Shown here piece by piece: positions 48,618 through 59,934 of a DNA stretch of 64,000 bases. Where the stretch lies: contig JAIVEN010000012.1 of assembly GCA_026686845.1 (NCBI GenBank), forward strand, positions 16,990,501 to 17,054,500, read 5' to 3'. Position 1 is the stretch's first letter; the number at the start of each line of letters is the position of its first letter. A model generated the notes under the pieces. It was given only the letters and a program-made list of their open reading frames with translations. It was not told where the DNA came from and did no database searches. The translations under genes and the position numbers were made by a program. This DNA comes from Adenanthera pavonina (Eukaryota; Streptophyta; Magnoliopsida; Fabales; Fabaceae).

Positions 48618-50417
48618 ATGGCTGGCTTTGGAGAGAGTATACTTCCTGAAGGGAACAATACTAACAGACCACCAGGCTTCAGTGGAGAGCATTATGGGTA
48701 CTGGAAGATGAGAATGCAGATCTACCTCCAATCAATTGATCTTGACATCTGGTCAGTCATTGAGAAAGGAGATTTCGTCCCAATGGCTCTAACTGAAGAT
48801 GGAGGACAAAAAGAGAAGCTGGAAGCAGAATGGAATGATGAGGACAGAAGGAGAGTCCTACTGAATTTCAAAGGAAAGCATTGTTTAGTCAGTGCCCTGA
48901 ACTAGGACGAATTTTATAAAGTCTCACAATGCTCCACTGCAAAAGGGATGTGGGACACTCTACAGATTGCACATGAAGGAATATCTGGAGTTAGGGAGAA
49001 CAGACTGAACACGTGCATTGGGGAGTATGAAAGCTTCAGAATGGCTGAAGGAGAAACTGTAAAGGAGCTTCAAAAGAGATTTACTCTTATTGTAAATCAA
49101 CTAAAAATCCTGGGAAAGGATTACACTCAGTCTGAGAAAGTAAGAAAGATACTCAGAGCTCTCCCTCTGGAATGGCAGCCTAAGGTGACAGCAATAGAAG
49201 AAGCCAGAGGAGAATCAATGGCCTCTGTTATAGCTCTCTTTGGCAGCCTTGAGGAGTATGAAGGAAAAATCAAAGCACTCAAGGAAGCTGGGCTGGACAG
49301 AAAGAAGAAAGGCCTTGCCCTTAAAGCTGCTGATGAAAAGGAAGAAGAATCCGATGAACGAGATGAGCTGGATGAGGAAACTCTGGCTATGATGGTCAGA
49401 AAATTCAGAAGATTCTACAGCAAGAAGAAGAACAAGAGGTTCTTCAAAAAGGGAGTTGCTGGAGAAAGCAAGAAAGAGGCAAAAGAACCTGTGACTTGCT
49501 ATGAGTGCAAGAAGCAGGGACACATTAAGTGGGACTGGCCCCAATTCATCAAGAAGCAGGAAAAAGAAAAGAAAGCTGCTGACAAAGGGAAGAAGAAGAA
49601 AGCCTATATCTCATCCATATGGGGCAACAGCTCAGATGAGGAAGAAGAAGATGAAGATGAGATTGCCAATATTTGTCTGATGGCACTTGCCTCTGAAGAA
49701 GCCACACCCTCATGCAGCAGTGATCAGGAAGAAGAGGTATATGAATCTGAACCTTCCTATTCTGAATTACAAGATGCATTTTATGAGCTTCATGATGAAT
49801 TCATTAAAGTTGTTAAAGAACTAAAATTGGCAAAGAAAAGGATAAATAAGCTGGAATCTCAAAGCATAGTTTCTGAAATTGCCTCTTTACCTACTACTGA
49901 ACCTGTTTATTGCACTTCATGTACTGAACTTAAGCAAACTAATGATTATTTAGTTAAAAGCATGTCTAGGCTCACTAGAGGTAAAGATATGTTGTTTGCC
50001 TTGATGGGGAGCCAAAGAATATCACAAGGAAAAGCTGGTCTTGGCTATGATCCATGTGCTGTCAAGGAAAAGATTAGGAGGAAAAACCAGAATGCATACA
50101 TGAGACATTTTGTTCATGCTGAGAGTAACAGAAAGAAAGATCATATGTCATCTTGCATTGAAACATATAATCAACCAAAGTATGCAAGACAAAAGTATTA
50201 TCTGCATTGTTTTCTTCCTGTAACTCAATCTAGTAGTCCCTTCATTACCTGTCATTTCTGTAACAAAAAGGGACATATTTCCAGTTCTTGTGCATTAAAG
50301 AAAAATGGACTTGGCAGGAAAGTTGAATGGGTTTCCAAAGTTGCATCTGCATCTAGGGAAAAATCTACTGACCAAAAAGGACCCAAGCAAATTTGGGTAC
50401 CTAAAAGGAAAACATAA
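48618..50417 (+). pseudogene. Copia gag, one internal stop
   Basis: The frame starts ATGGCTGGCTTTGG and gives about 600 codons with one in-frame TAG at 48903-48905. The N-terminal part (RPPGFSGEHYGYWKMRM, LQSIDLDIW) is the UBN2-type gag domain of copia elements. Two zinc-knuckle regions are present: one at 49497-49535, where the last Cys position holds Trp, and one at 50250-50291 (CHFCNKKGHISSSC), which is complete. Between them lie Lys-rich, then Asp/Glu-rich segments and a likely coiled coil (LHDEFIKVVKELKLAKKR). Such a long C-terminal half is usual for Sirevirus gag. Family role: capsid and RNA packaging. Confidence 0.88.
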
Positions 50418-53400
50418 ACTTTGTTTTGCAGGTCTGTCTCAAAGCTAAGAAAAGCAACAAATGGTATATGGACAGTGCCTGCTCAAGTCACATGACTGGT
50501 GATAAGGAGAAGTTCATCACCCTTAGAGACAAGAAAGGAGGAAAGGTGACCTTTGGAGGTGATCAATACTGCAAAGTTATTGGTATTGGCATTGTGGGCA
50601 AAAATCTAGAAACATCCATTGAAGAGGTGTTGTTTGTAATTGGCCTCAACCACAATTTGCTGAGCGTGAGTCAGACCTGTGACAGAGGAAACTGGGTGCT
50701 GTTTGACTCAAAGTTTTGCCTGGTCATCAGAAAAAGTGATCACAAAGTAATCCTCAAAGCTCAAAGGGATGGTAACTGTTATACTATTGATCTTGATGAA
50801 CTTCCTCCCTTGGATTCTGTATGTTTAATTAGTCAGGATAATGATAGTTGGTTATGGCATAGGAGATTAGCTCATGTTAATATGAATCAATTATCTAAAC
50901 TAGTTAAAAATGAGCTGGTAACTAGACTACCAAAGATATCTTTTGAGAAAGACAAAGAATGTGACGCATGTATAAGAGGAAAACAAACTAAATCATCTTT
51001 TAAATCTAAAAATATAGTCACCACAACTAGACCACTTGAGTTGCTACATATGGACTTAATTGGACCTTCTAGGGTAAAGAGTCTAGGTGGTAACCTGTAT
51101 GTGCTTGTAATTGTAGATGATTATTCTAGATTCACTTGGACATTATTTCTTTCCTCTAAGAGTGATACCTTTGAAGCATTTGTAACCTTAGCTAAGAAAG
51201 TGCAAAATGAGAAAGGTATTTCCATTGTGTCAATCAGGTCAGATCATGGAGGAGAATTTGAGAATGCATACTTCCTGGAGTACTGCAATGATCATGGGAT
51301 TAACCACAACTTCTCAGCTCCAAGGACCCCTCAACAAAATGGGGTAGTAGAAAGGAAGAACAGAACTATTGGAGAGATGGCCAGAGCTATACTGAATGAA
51401 AAGGAACTCTCTCAAGTGTTTTAGGCTGATGCAGTGAATACAGCAAGCTACATCATAAACAGAGCCTACATCAGACCAATCCTTGGGAAGACTCCATACG
51501 AGCTGTACAAGGGAAGAAAACCAAATATGTCCCATCTCTATATGTTCAGATGCAAATGCTTCATTCACAACAATAGGAAAGAAAATCTGGGTAAGTTTGA
51601 TGTCAAATCCGATGAAGGTATATTTCTGGGCTATTCTAGTAGGAGTAAGGCATATAGAGTTTACAATAAAAGATCAAATGTGGTAGAAGAATCTGTGCAT
51701 GTGATTTTCATTGAAAATGAAACTGTTTTAAAACATGTTACCAATGAGGATGATCTTGCTTTCAACTTTGAAAAACTGGGCATTTCTGATAAAAGTAAAA
51801 CTGAACCTCCAAAAATACCTGAATCTGTTAACACAGAGGAAGATATTCAGGAGCAAGAGTTTGATGAAGAAAATAATGAAGAAACTTCTCAAGAACTCCC
51901 TAGAGCTTGGAGATATCAAAGGAATCATCCTGTTGATCAAGTAATAGGGAATGTTCAAGAGAGAGTCAAAACCAGAAAACAGTTAAGGGATCAAATGCTC
52001 AACTGCGCTTTCATTTCTCAAATTGAACCCAAATGTGCTGAAGAAGCCTTAACTGATGAATACTGGATTCTAGCTATGCAAGATGAACTAAATCAGTTTG
52101 AAAGAAATCAAGTTTGGGATTTAGTGCCTAGACCCAAAAATCATCCTGTTATTGGTACCAAATGAGTTTTCAGAAATAAACTGGATGAATCTGGAACAAT
52201 AATCAGAAATAAAGCTAGATTGGTTGCTAAAGGGTATAATCAGGAAGAAGGTATTGATTTTGAAGAAACCTTTGCACCAGTAGCTAGACTAGAGGCTATA
52301 AGAATACTGCTGGCATATGCATGCATGAAAAACATTTTACTATATCAAATGGATGTAAAGAGTGCCTTTCTAAATGGATATATCATGGAAGAGGTTTATG
52401 TAGATCAACCTCCAGGTTTTGAGGATTCTACTAAATCAAACCATATTTATAAACTGAAGAAGACTCTTTATGGTTTAAAACAAGCCCCTAGAGCATGGTA
52501 TGAGAGACTGAGCAATTTCCTAACTGAAAAGGGGTTCAATAGAGGCAAAGTTGACACAACTTTATTTACTAAGAAAGAAAATAGAGATTTACTAATTGTT
52601 CAAATCTATGTTGATGATATCATTTTTGGTGCTACTAATGAAGCTCTTTGCAAGAAATTTTCTGAGTTAATGCAGGGAGAATTCGAGATGTCTATGATGG
52701 GAGAACTTAACTTCTTCCTTGGACTGCAAATCAGACAACTTCATGATGATATCTTTCTCAGTCAATCCAAGTATCTAAAAGAGCTGCTAAAGAAGTTTGG
52801 AATGGAGAGTGCCAAACCAATGGGAACACCTATGGCAACTGCAACCAAACTGGACATGGATGAGAATGGGAAGATGTTTGACATTACTCAGTACAGGAGA
52901 ATGATTGGATCCTTGTTGTACCTAACTGCCAGCAGACCTGACATTGTGTTCAGTGTCTGTATGTGTGCCAAGTTCCAATCATGCCCCAAAGAAACCCATG
53001 CAACAGCTGTGAAAAGAATATTCAGATATCTTATTGGAACATCACAAATGGGTCTCTGGTATCCAAAGGGCAATGGAGAAGATCTCAAAGGATACACTGA
53101 CGCTGATTTTGCAGGATCCAAAACAGACAGAAAAAGTACAAGTGGAACCTGTCAGTTTCTTGGAGGATCCCTGGTTTCATGGTTCAGCAAAAAGCAAAAC
53201 AGTGTGGCCTTATCCACTGCAGAAGCTGAGTATGTTGCAGCTGGAAGCTGTTGTGCCCAAGTCATCTGGATTAAGCAGCAGCTTGAAGATCTTAAGGTTA
53301 AATTGAAAGAGATTCCAATCATGTGTGACAACCAAAGTGCTATAAATATCACCAAGAACCCTGTCATGCATTCAAGGACAAAACACATTGAAGTTAGGCA

Positions 53401-53557
53401 CTACTTCATAAGGGATCACGTTCTGAAAAGAGAAGTCAGATTGGAATACATCCCAACAGAGAATCAAGTTGCTGACATACTCACAAAGCCTCTATCAGAA
53501 GATAGGCATTGCAAAATAAGAAGAGAACTGGGTATGGTAAATCACAGTGAACTGTAA
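50405..53557 (+). pseudogene. Copia pol (protease, integrase, RT, RNase H), two internal stops
   Basis: One continuous frame, -1 relative to gag and overlapping it by 13 bases (50405-50417). In order: protease with WYMDSACSSHMTGD (50462-50503); GAG-pre-integrase/zinc region LWHRRLAH..CDACIRGKQ (50850-50990); integrase core with HMDLIGP, VDDYSRFTW, SDHGGEF and QQNGVVERKN (51045-51365); RT with VAKGYNQEEG, MDVKSAFLNG, the YVDD box at 52607-52618 and FLGLQI; RNase H with YTDADFAGS, STAEAEYVA and CDNQSAI (53090-53350). Stops interrupt it at 51422-51424 (TAG, integrase) and 52163-52165 (TGA, just before RT). Catalytic residues of integrase, RT and RNase H are otherwise in place. Confidence 0.92.
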
Positions 53558-54553
53558 GTTATTATCTTGCAATCCTGTTTTCAAAGAGTTCATCTTTAAA
53601 ATAAATTCTAACTTTAGCATTGGAGTATGTTTAATTTAAGTTGCAGGTGCTCACCACAAGATTTAATGGCAAGAAACTTGAAGATTGGAGCACACAGGAA
53701 TGGAACAACCAGAAAATGAAGTAAATGATGAAAATTCTAAGTTCTGGATCCATTCTGTAAGTTTTTAAAGATGAAATTCATATTTTAATGTGTGTTAGAC
53801 ATATTTTGCTTCATAAACTGTGCTTTTGACATGGTCAATATGGTCAACATTCGAATTTCGGTTGACTAACAGACGAACTTCGGCCTGTTATGCTTTGGAA
53901 CAGTTCTCGGTGTTGCCTCGAAATTCGTCTATTGAATCTTGAAAGTTCGAATTTTCAAAAACAAAAATTTCTTGGTTATGATTGTCCATCACTGTTATTC
54001 TAATTTTCACTTCTTAACACACGAATGTTGGATAACCTTTACAAAAGTTGAAAAATTCAAAGTTTCAGTTCAAAATTTGTCTGTTGAATCATGTTCTTCA
54101 TGTTGAATGCTTGAAAGATGAAGTTCTGCATGCTTAATTCGTCTGTCGATTGATGGTTTGATTGATGCCTGCCTTTTTCTTTTCAGCATTCGAACTTTTG
54201 TGGAACAAAATTCGTCTGTTGTGCTCATATTGCTTGATTCAAGCCACTGTCAGATGAACTTTCAGGATGAAAATTCGTCTGTCAGTAAGCTGTGCTGAAC
54301 AGTTTAACTTGTAACTACCCGAAGTTCGAATTTTGACCCCTCAAAATTCGTCTGTCAGACGGTTACATACGTTAAATGCAACGGTTTTCCAAAGAACAAA
54401 CGCAACCCTATTTGTAACCTCTCTAAGTCTGTTCTGATTCTCTCTTCAATCCTCTTAACTCCTGACCAAAAACCATCATTCTTCACCGATTAAACTTCCA
54501 TTTGCATCCTATAAACCTATTCTTAGCCACATTCTGCATCATTCAATCGAAAA
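53558..54553 (+). promoter_or_regulatory. Spacer between pol and third ORF, with LTR-like motif array
   Basis: It carries no gene. From about 53850 to 54365 it repeats AAATTCGTCTGT, CAGACGAACTT and TTCGAATTT words, as in U3 of the LTRs, and near 54365-54395 a GTTAAATGCAACGGTT block resembles the LTR's ATTAAATGCGGTTGGTT (47911). A C/T-rich leader-like stretch follows up to the ATG at 54554. It may act as an internal promoter for the third ORF (inference). Confidence 0.55.
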
Positions 54554-56730
54554 ATGGCAAGAGTCAAAATTCCTGGAGCAGGAAAAGCTTTGGCCCGTCC
54601 AAAGAGGAGTGTTAAATCTCAATATGCTACCAAGGAAGGAGAGAAAACCAAGAGAAAGGCCGAATCCAGTAAGGCAACTCCTTCTAAATGCCAAAAATCT
54701 TCATCCAAAGCAGAATCTCAGAAAGCTGGACCCTCCTCTTCAAAAAGTGCAGAACCTTCTGTCCCTGCTGTTGCTTCTTCCAGTACTGAATCTGGAGAGT
54801 ACGAAATGACTACACTGCCATTATGGAGCACTCCTGAGATTCAAGAAGAGTACACTACCAAGTTTGCCAACAAAAAGGTAATCAAGCCTCACTGTGTAAA
54901 TGTGGAACAATTTCTGATATCCAACAACTTTGATGCTGCATTATGGTTGTTAAGATATAAAAATCTGTTGGAAATTGCTGAAAAATATGATGATGAGGTA
55001 GTAAAGACTTGGTATGCCTCTCTTTAATATAATAGCAAGAAAGTGAAATGGGAGGTCACCTTGAGATCAAGGACCATTTGGCTTGCTGATGAAACCTTCA
55101 ATGAGGTGCTGGAAATCCCAGGACAAGATGGGCTGAAAGTTGACATCACAGCCTTTAGATATATGGATGAGGCAAGTACAGCTGATGAAGAAGGTGGACC
55201 CTTCCTGAACTACAAGGAGAGCACCATTTTGGACACCCTATTCAGGAGAAGGGAGAACAGGCCAACAATAAATCTGTTGAAGCCCACAGACCTAAGTGTT
55301 TAAGTAAGGATCCTGCACTACATAGTGTCCATGATCATATTCAACAAGGGTGGCAGCTTCAATTTGATAACAAGGGCAGAGGCTCATGTGATGACTGCTA
55401 TCATTCGTGGGAAGCTGATTAATTTGGGTCATATCATCCTCCAGCGAATGATAAAGGCAAAGGATCAGAGGAAGGATTCCACACTCCCCTATGCAGCAAT
55501 TATTTCAAGAATCCTGCAGCATGCTAGGATTCAACACATTGAAAACGGGAAAGGGAAACTCACTGAGGCATTCAAAGAAGAGGAATTGCAAAGGATGGGT
55601 GTTGAAAGAGATGAAGGCAGATGGGTTGGAAAGGGAGCAGGGAAATCTGAAGACTTGTTCTTTGTTGCTGATGCATCCCTCCAACAAGAAGGCACTTCTG
55701 AGGCCCCTGGTAGATTTGTACCTCAGCCTTCTCAGCCAATTCCATCTCCCTCTAGGCCTACTCACCCTCCTTCCACTCCCTCCTCACGGGCCAAACCTAC
55801 AAAGATCACTGAGTTGTTTGACAGTCTGTCAACACTCATTCTCAACATTAAGGATGAGCAAAATGCCAAATTTGCTCATCTACAAGATCAGATCCATCAG
55901 TTGGCTGTGAATATGAAGGTGGTGGCTGATGCTTATGAAGATATTAGAAATGCAATTCCTACCTCTTCAGCTCCACCTCAGCCTGGTATCCCTGAACCTG
56001 CTCTGTCTCCAACTCCTGAGCCTCCAAGCCCCTTTAAGATTGCCTCCTCTGACCATGATGGTGATACAGATGGTGCTGGTGCAATGAGGACACCAAGTCC
56101 TGGTCCACCCCTGGACTATGGATTGGAAGAAGAAGGACTTCAAGAAACAAGCCCTCTTGAGCCTATGCAAGAGATGCTCCGGATTCAATTCTGTCCATTC
56201 AAGAATTAGAGCAAGTTGAAAGACTGGTTGCAGCCATTTCAACCTCTTCTGTGCCAGAAGGAGCAAGCAATGAGGAAAGGAGCATTGTACCTGTTGTTGA
56301 TTATCTTGGTATTGCTCACAATGCTCTGCTGCAAGCTCAAAGGAGAGGGCTGGAAGAATTGTTTCCTCCTGCTGAACCAGCTTCTCATTCTATTGCTGCT
56401 TATGGGCTCTCAGAGGAACAGAGAGCTCAACTAGCTCTTTCTAGGCAGGAAATGCAAGTGCTGCTGGAGGTCTCTGATGATGATGATGATGATGAAGAGC
56501 CTGCTGAGCCTCCTGCACCAGTTCAACCAGAGATTCCTTTTGCTCTTGTCCCTCTTCATGCTGTTCCTCTCACTCAGATTCCTCCTCCAATGGACTTTGT
56601 TGGCCTTCCTGATGATGCCAAAAAGGGGGAGAAGATAAAGCAAACTGGGACTAAGCAAGCTGGAAAATCTGCTGAGCCATATGGAAAAGGAAAGACGTAC
56701 AGCAAGAAGACTAAGCCAAAGAAGAAGTGA
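54554..56730 (+). pseudogene. Third ORF of the copia element (plant-transposon-protein-like / env-position ORF), broken
   Basis: About 725 codons with in-frame stops at 55025-55027 (TAA) and 55301-55303 (TAA), and one frame change between about 56160 and 56210. The N-terminus is Lys/Ser-rich and disordered (to about residue 70). The middle (about residues 100-370; words such as VKTWYASL, ADETFNEVLEIPG, ILHYIVSMI, LPYAAIISRILQH) resembles the domain annotated in plant databases as a putative plant transposon protein. The C-terminal part is Pro/Glu-rich with an Asp/Glu run and ends Lys-rich. It occupies the position of the env-like gene of SIRE-type elements, but no signal peptide or clear membrane segment is visible, so an envelope role is not supported. 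Confidence 0.75.
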
Positions 56731-57031
56731 TGTTTTTAGATCTTAGGCTGAATCCTCTTGCTGTATCTTGTTTTAGTTGCTGTATCTTGTATTAGTTGTT
56801 TAATTGTATTTGGTTGTTTGATATTTTTGAGAACTGCTCTTTAATTGGAATATATATGGCAACAATTTGATTAAATGAATTATGTTTTTGATTGCAATGA
56901 TTTGGGCTTTGAATCTCTTCACTTAATCTGTTGAAAATGATATCTTATGAACTGTAATGCATATGTTAAGGGGAAGCTTGTGAAAGTAAACCCAAGTACT
57001 AACCCAGTGTGTGAGTTGTTTTATAATCATC

Positions 57032-57045
57032 AAAAAGGGGGAGAA
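57032..57045 (+). other. Polypurine tract of the inner copia element
   Basis: AAAAAGGGGGAGAA lies directly before the 3' LTR. Confidence 0.85.
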
Positions 57046-58710
57046 TGTTGAATCAAGAGTTTTGATGATTCCAAACTAACACTCAAGAGCTCGGATTGAA
57101 GATATCAAAGGAGATCAAAGTTGTTTCAAGTGAAGATTTTCTGAGTATTTGCTAATAGATCCTGTGTAGGATCTTTAGTTTTAGTTGTGATTGGGTAAAA
57201 GATTTTGATTTGAGAAAAAAATGTTTTCAAACCTTGATTTTGTGTTAAATCTTGACTTATTTGAAAAACACCCACAAACAGACGAAGTTTGAAAGTTTAA
57301 ACTTAACTGTCAAGTTGGAAATTCGAACTTTGCCTTAGGAAATTCGAATTTCGAGCTAAAACTGAATAAGTCTGAAGAGATGGCTCTCTGTCAGACGAAT
57401 TTTGATTGTTCAATATTCGAATTTTCATCTAAGTCTGAGAGAAGTTTCCTTGAAACAGACGAACTTTGGTTCTTCAAAATTCGAATTTCAGACAAAACAA
57501 AATTTGAGAAAATAGAAGAAATTCATCTGAAACTGTGTAAAAGTTTATCTGAGATCAAGAATGATTTAAGTTTCAAAACTGCTCTCTGACAGACGAACTT
57601 TGAACATTAAAATTCGAATTTTAGAAGCTAAGTTCTTGAGTCTGTTGAAGTGAAACATTGACATACGAATGATGTGAACTTGCAACATTCGAATGATAAA
57701 GTTAGTCTGAAAAGAGTCTCTCTGACAGACGAACTTCACTCTTCAACATTTCGAATTTCGAAGAAAATGAACTACTGTGCCTCCTTTTCACGTACTGGGA
57801 ACAGACGAATTTTGGGCTTCCAAAATTCGAATTTCGAGGGCACTGTAGCAAATTGAAAACACTGTTCACACTTAACCGAAAAACTTTCTTCTTGAAAATT
57901 CGTATGTCACATTGTGAAAATGTTCTACAAGTTTCAAAATTCGAATTTCACTTCATGAACAGACGAACTTCGTGCTGTAACGTTGAAAGCTCTAACCTTC
58001 GGTTCCTTCAAAATTCGTCTGTTGACCAACTAAAATTTGAATTTCAGTATGTCAGAAGCATTAAATGCGGTTGGTTAACGGATAGTTTTTCAGAGTAACC
58101 GTTGGATAACTTCTCCAACGGATAGATTAAAGTCTCTAACGGACATTTGAGACCTAAATCTATAAACACAACAACATTTGAAGTTGTGGGTAATGAACCT
58201 AACTTGTATATAACAAATTTATGTCAAAACTTCTTCTCAAGAGCTTTTACCCTCTCAACTTCAATATTTGTACTTTAACCTTCAAATCTACTCTATTCAA
58301 GAGAGTTATTTCTTTGTAAACAATCTACTCTTCATCTGTAAGATAGATTTACTTGTGAGGGGAAATGACAAGGGGATTGGGAAGCACATTGTGAGAGTGC
58401 TTAGAGTGTTTGAGAGAGCTCCAGAAACAGAGCATACTCATGTACTGTGGCATTAGCAAGAAGCCCGTTGAATTCTTGTTGTATAGTGGATAAATCTCAA
58501 GAGTTGTCTTGGGGACTGAAAGTAGGTCAAGTGGATAGACCGAACCAGAATAAATCACTGAGTTTTCTTCTCCTTATCTTTACTTTTCAGCTTGCTCTGT
58601 TTTATAAGTTGCCTTCATTACACTATGCTATCTTCACTCATTTCAGTTTGTGCAGAAAAATTTCAATCTTCCCAATTCACCCCCCTCTTGGGAAGTCAGC
58701 CTTGCTAACA
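57046..58710 (+). repeat. 3' LTR of the inner copia element
   Basis: 1665 bp, near-identical partner of 46901-48562. Most differences seen by eye are C/T or G/A changes, many inside CG dinucleotides of the motif array. It ends GCTAACA next to the duplicated AATGT. Confidence 0.92.
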
Positions 58711-58712
58711 AA

Positions 58713-59929
58713 TGTAACATCCATAAATTTCCATATATGATTTTTAATATAGTTTATGTTTAGAATATGAGGAATGAAGATATACACTGAATAAAGATAT
58801 ATAATGAATTATGATTTCAATAAGTTACATTGAATTCTGATGAGCATACACTGAATGGAAGTATACAATGAATATTGGTTTCAATAAGTTACATTGAATT
58901 CTGATGAGCATACACTGAATGAAGGTATACAATAAATATTAATATTGATTTCAATAAATTACATTGAATTCTGATGAGTATACACTGAATGAAGGTATAC
59001 AATAAATAGTGGTTTCAATAAGTTACATTGAGTTATGATGAGCATACATTGAATGAAGGTATATAATGAATTACATTGAATTATGATGAGCATACACTGA
59101 ATGAAGGTATGCAATTAATTGATGTCACTTGCTCATCAAGACATCAACACTATAAATACCCCTCTCATTTCTTCATTTCAGCATATCACTAGTTGAGAGT
59201 GAGAGTTGGGAGTAAGTGAGAGAAAGAGAAAGTCGAGGGAGAGAAAGAGAGTGTGAGTGAAAGAGAAGGAAAAGAAAGGAAGGTTAGCTTCAAGTAAGGT
59301 ACTTAAAAAATTCAAGAAGGAAGACAAGCTGTTTAGCTTAGGATACTTTTCGATTGAGGTAGTATATTATTTATTTTATGCATTTTCTGTGAATTAATTC
59401 TGGATGTTATGTGATATTATTGGATGAGTTGTTTCAATGTAAATGTTTTGAAATACTATGGATGTCTAGTATTAAGAGGAAACTCTATTGAAGATTTTTA
59501 TAGATGCATGAAATATGAGTTATTTGATTGTTTGCATAACTACCTGATTATGAGCATGATTTATATGAATGAATATATATACTACTGAGATTTCCCCAAA
59601 TCTCACACCAAATGACTAGCAATGTTAGGGCCAAGTACAAGCAAATGTAAAGGCAAGGAGGTGGTTAAGTAAGAGGAAGCAGGCTGGAAGATATTATTTT
59701 ATATTAGAATAAATGTATTGAATTATGCTGATATGTTCTGGAACAATAGTCAGATAATTACAGTATGATTGGCTTAATTTTTATTAATTAAAGTAAATTT
59801 TTAGTTAAGTTATTGTCTTTTGAACAACCTAATTCTAAAAAGTTTAAAAGTTTAATTATTCTAGGTTTTTAATTCTTTCCGCTATATATATAAAATATGA
59901 TTAAAAGCATAGTAAACTAAGGTGTTACA
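58713..59929 (+). repeat. 3' LTR of the outer gypsy element
   Basis: It starts TGTAACATCC and ends GGTGTTACA, so the terminal bases are intact. Compared with the 5' LTR it has an extra ATTAAT-type insertion near 58935 and about 18 extra bases in the GA-rich leader (about 59228-59247). Its first three bases also serve as part of the copia target duplication. Confidence 0.9.
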
Positions 59930-59934
59930 ATTAT

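Larger units (their letters stand above)
46901..58710 (+). mobile_element. Inner Ty1/copia element, Sirevirus type, 11.8 kb
   Basis: LTRs at 46901-48562 and 57046-58710 start TGTTGAATC and end GCTAACA and look about 98% alike by eye. The target duplication is AATGT (46896-46900, 58711-58715). The primer site TGGTATCAGAGC is at 48565-48576 and the polypurine tract AAAAAGGGGGAGAA at 57032-57045. Domain order gag-PR-INT-RT-RNaseH is that of Ty1/copia. The large gag with an acidic, coiled-coil-like second half, long LTRs, and a third ORF after RNase H fit the Sirevirus (SIRE/Maximus) lineage. All three ORFs carry breaks. Confidence 0.92.
40407..59929 (+). mobile_element. Outer Ty3/gypsy LTR retrotransposon (chromovirus-like), decayed, interrupted by a copia element
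   Basis: Bounded by two similar LTRs (40407-41596 and 58713-59929) and by the 5-bp target duplication ATTAT (40402-40406 and 59930-59934). A primer site complementary to initiator tRNA-Met lies at 41601-41612 and a polypurine tract at 46884-46897. Recognisable remnants lie in order gag (about 43540-44200), reverse transcriptase with the DD box (about 45720-46115) and the pol C-terminus NFEDEILFKG (46860-46889), a signature of chromovirus integrases of the Tekay/Del group. Without the inner element it is about 7.7 kb. The internal part is full of stops and shifts although the LTRs differ by only a few percent. Confidence 0.9.

Noticed and set aside
50471..50479. Protease motif reads DSA, not DSG, as a possible inactivating change
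   Set aside because: Copia proteases with Ala at this position may be normal. Without an alignment this cannot be called a defect.
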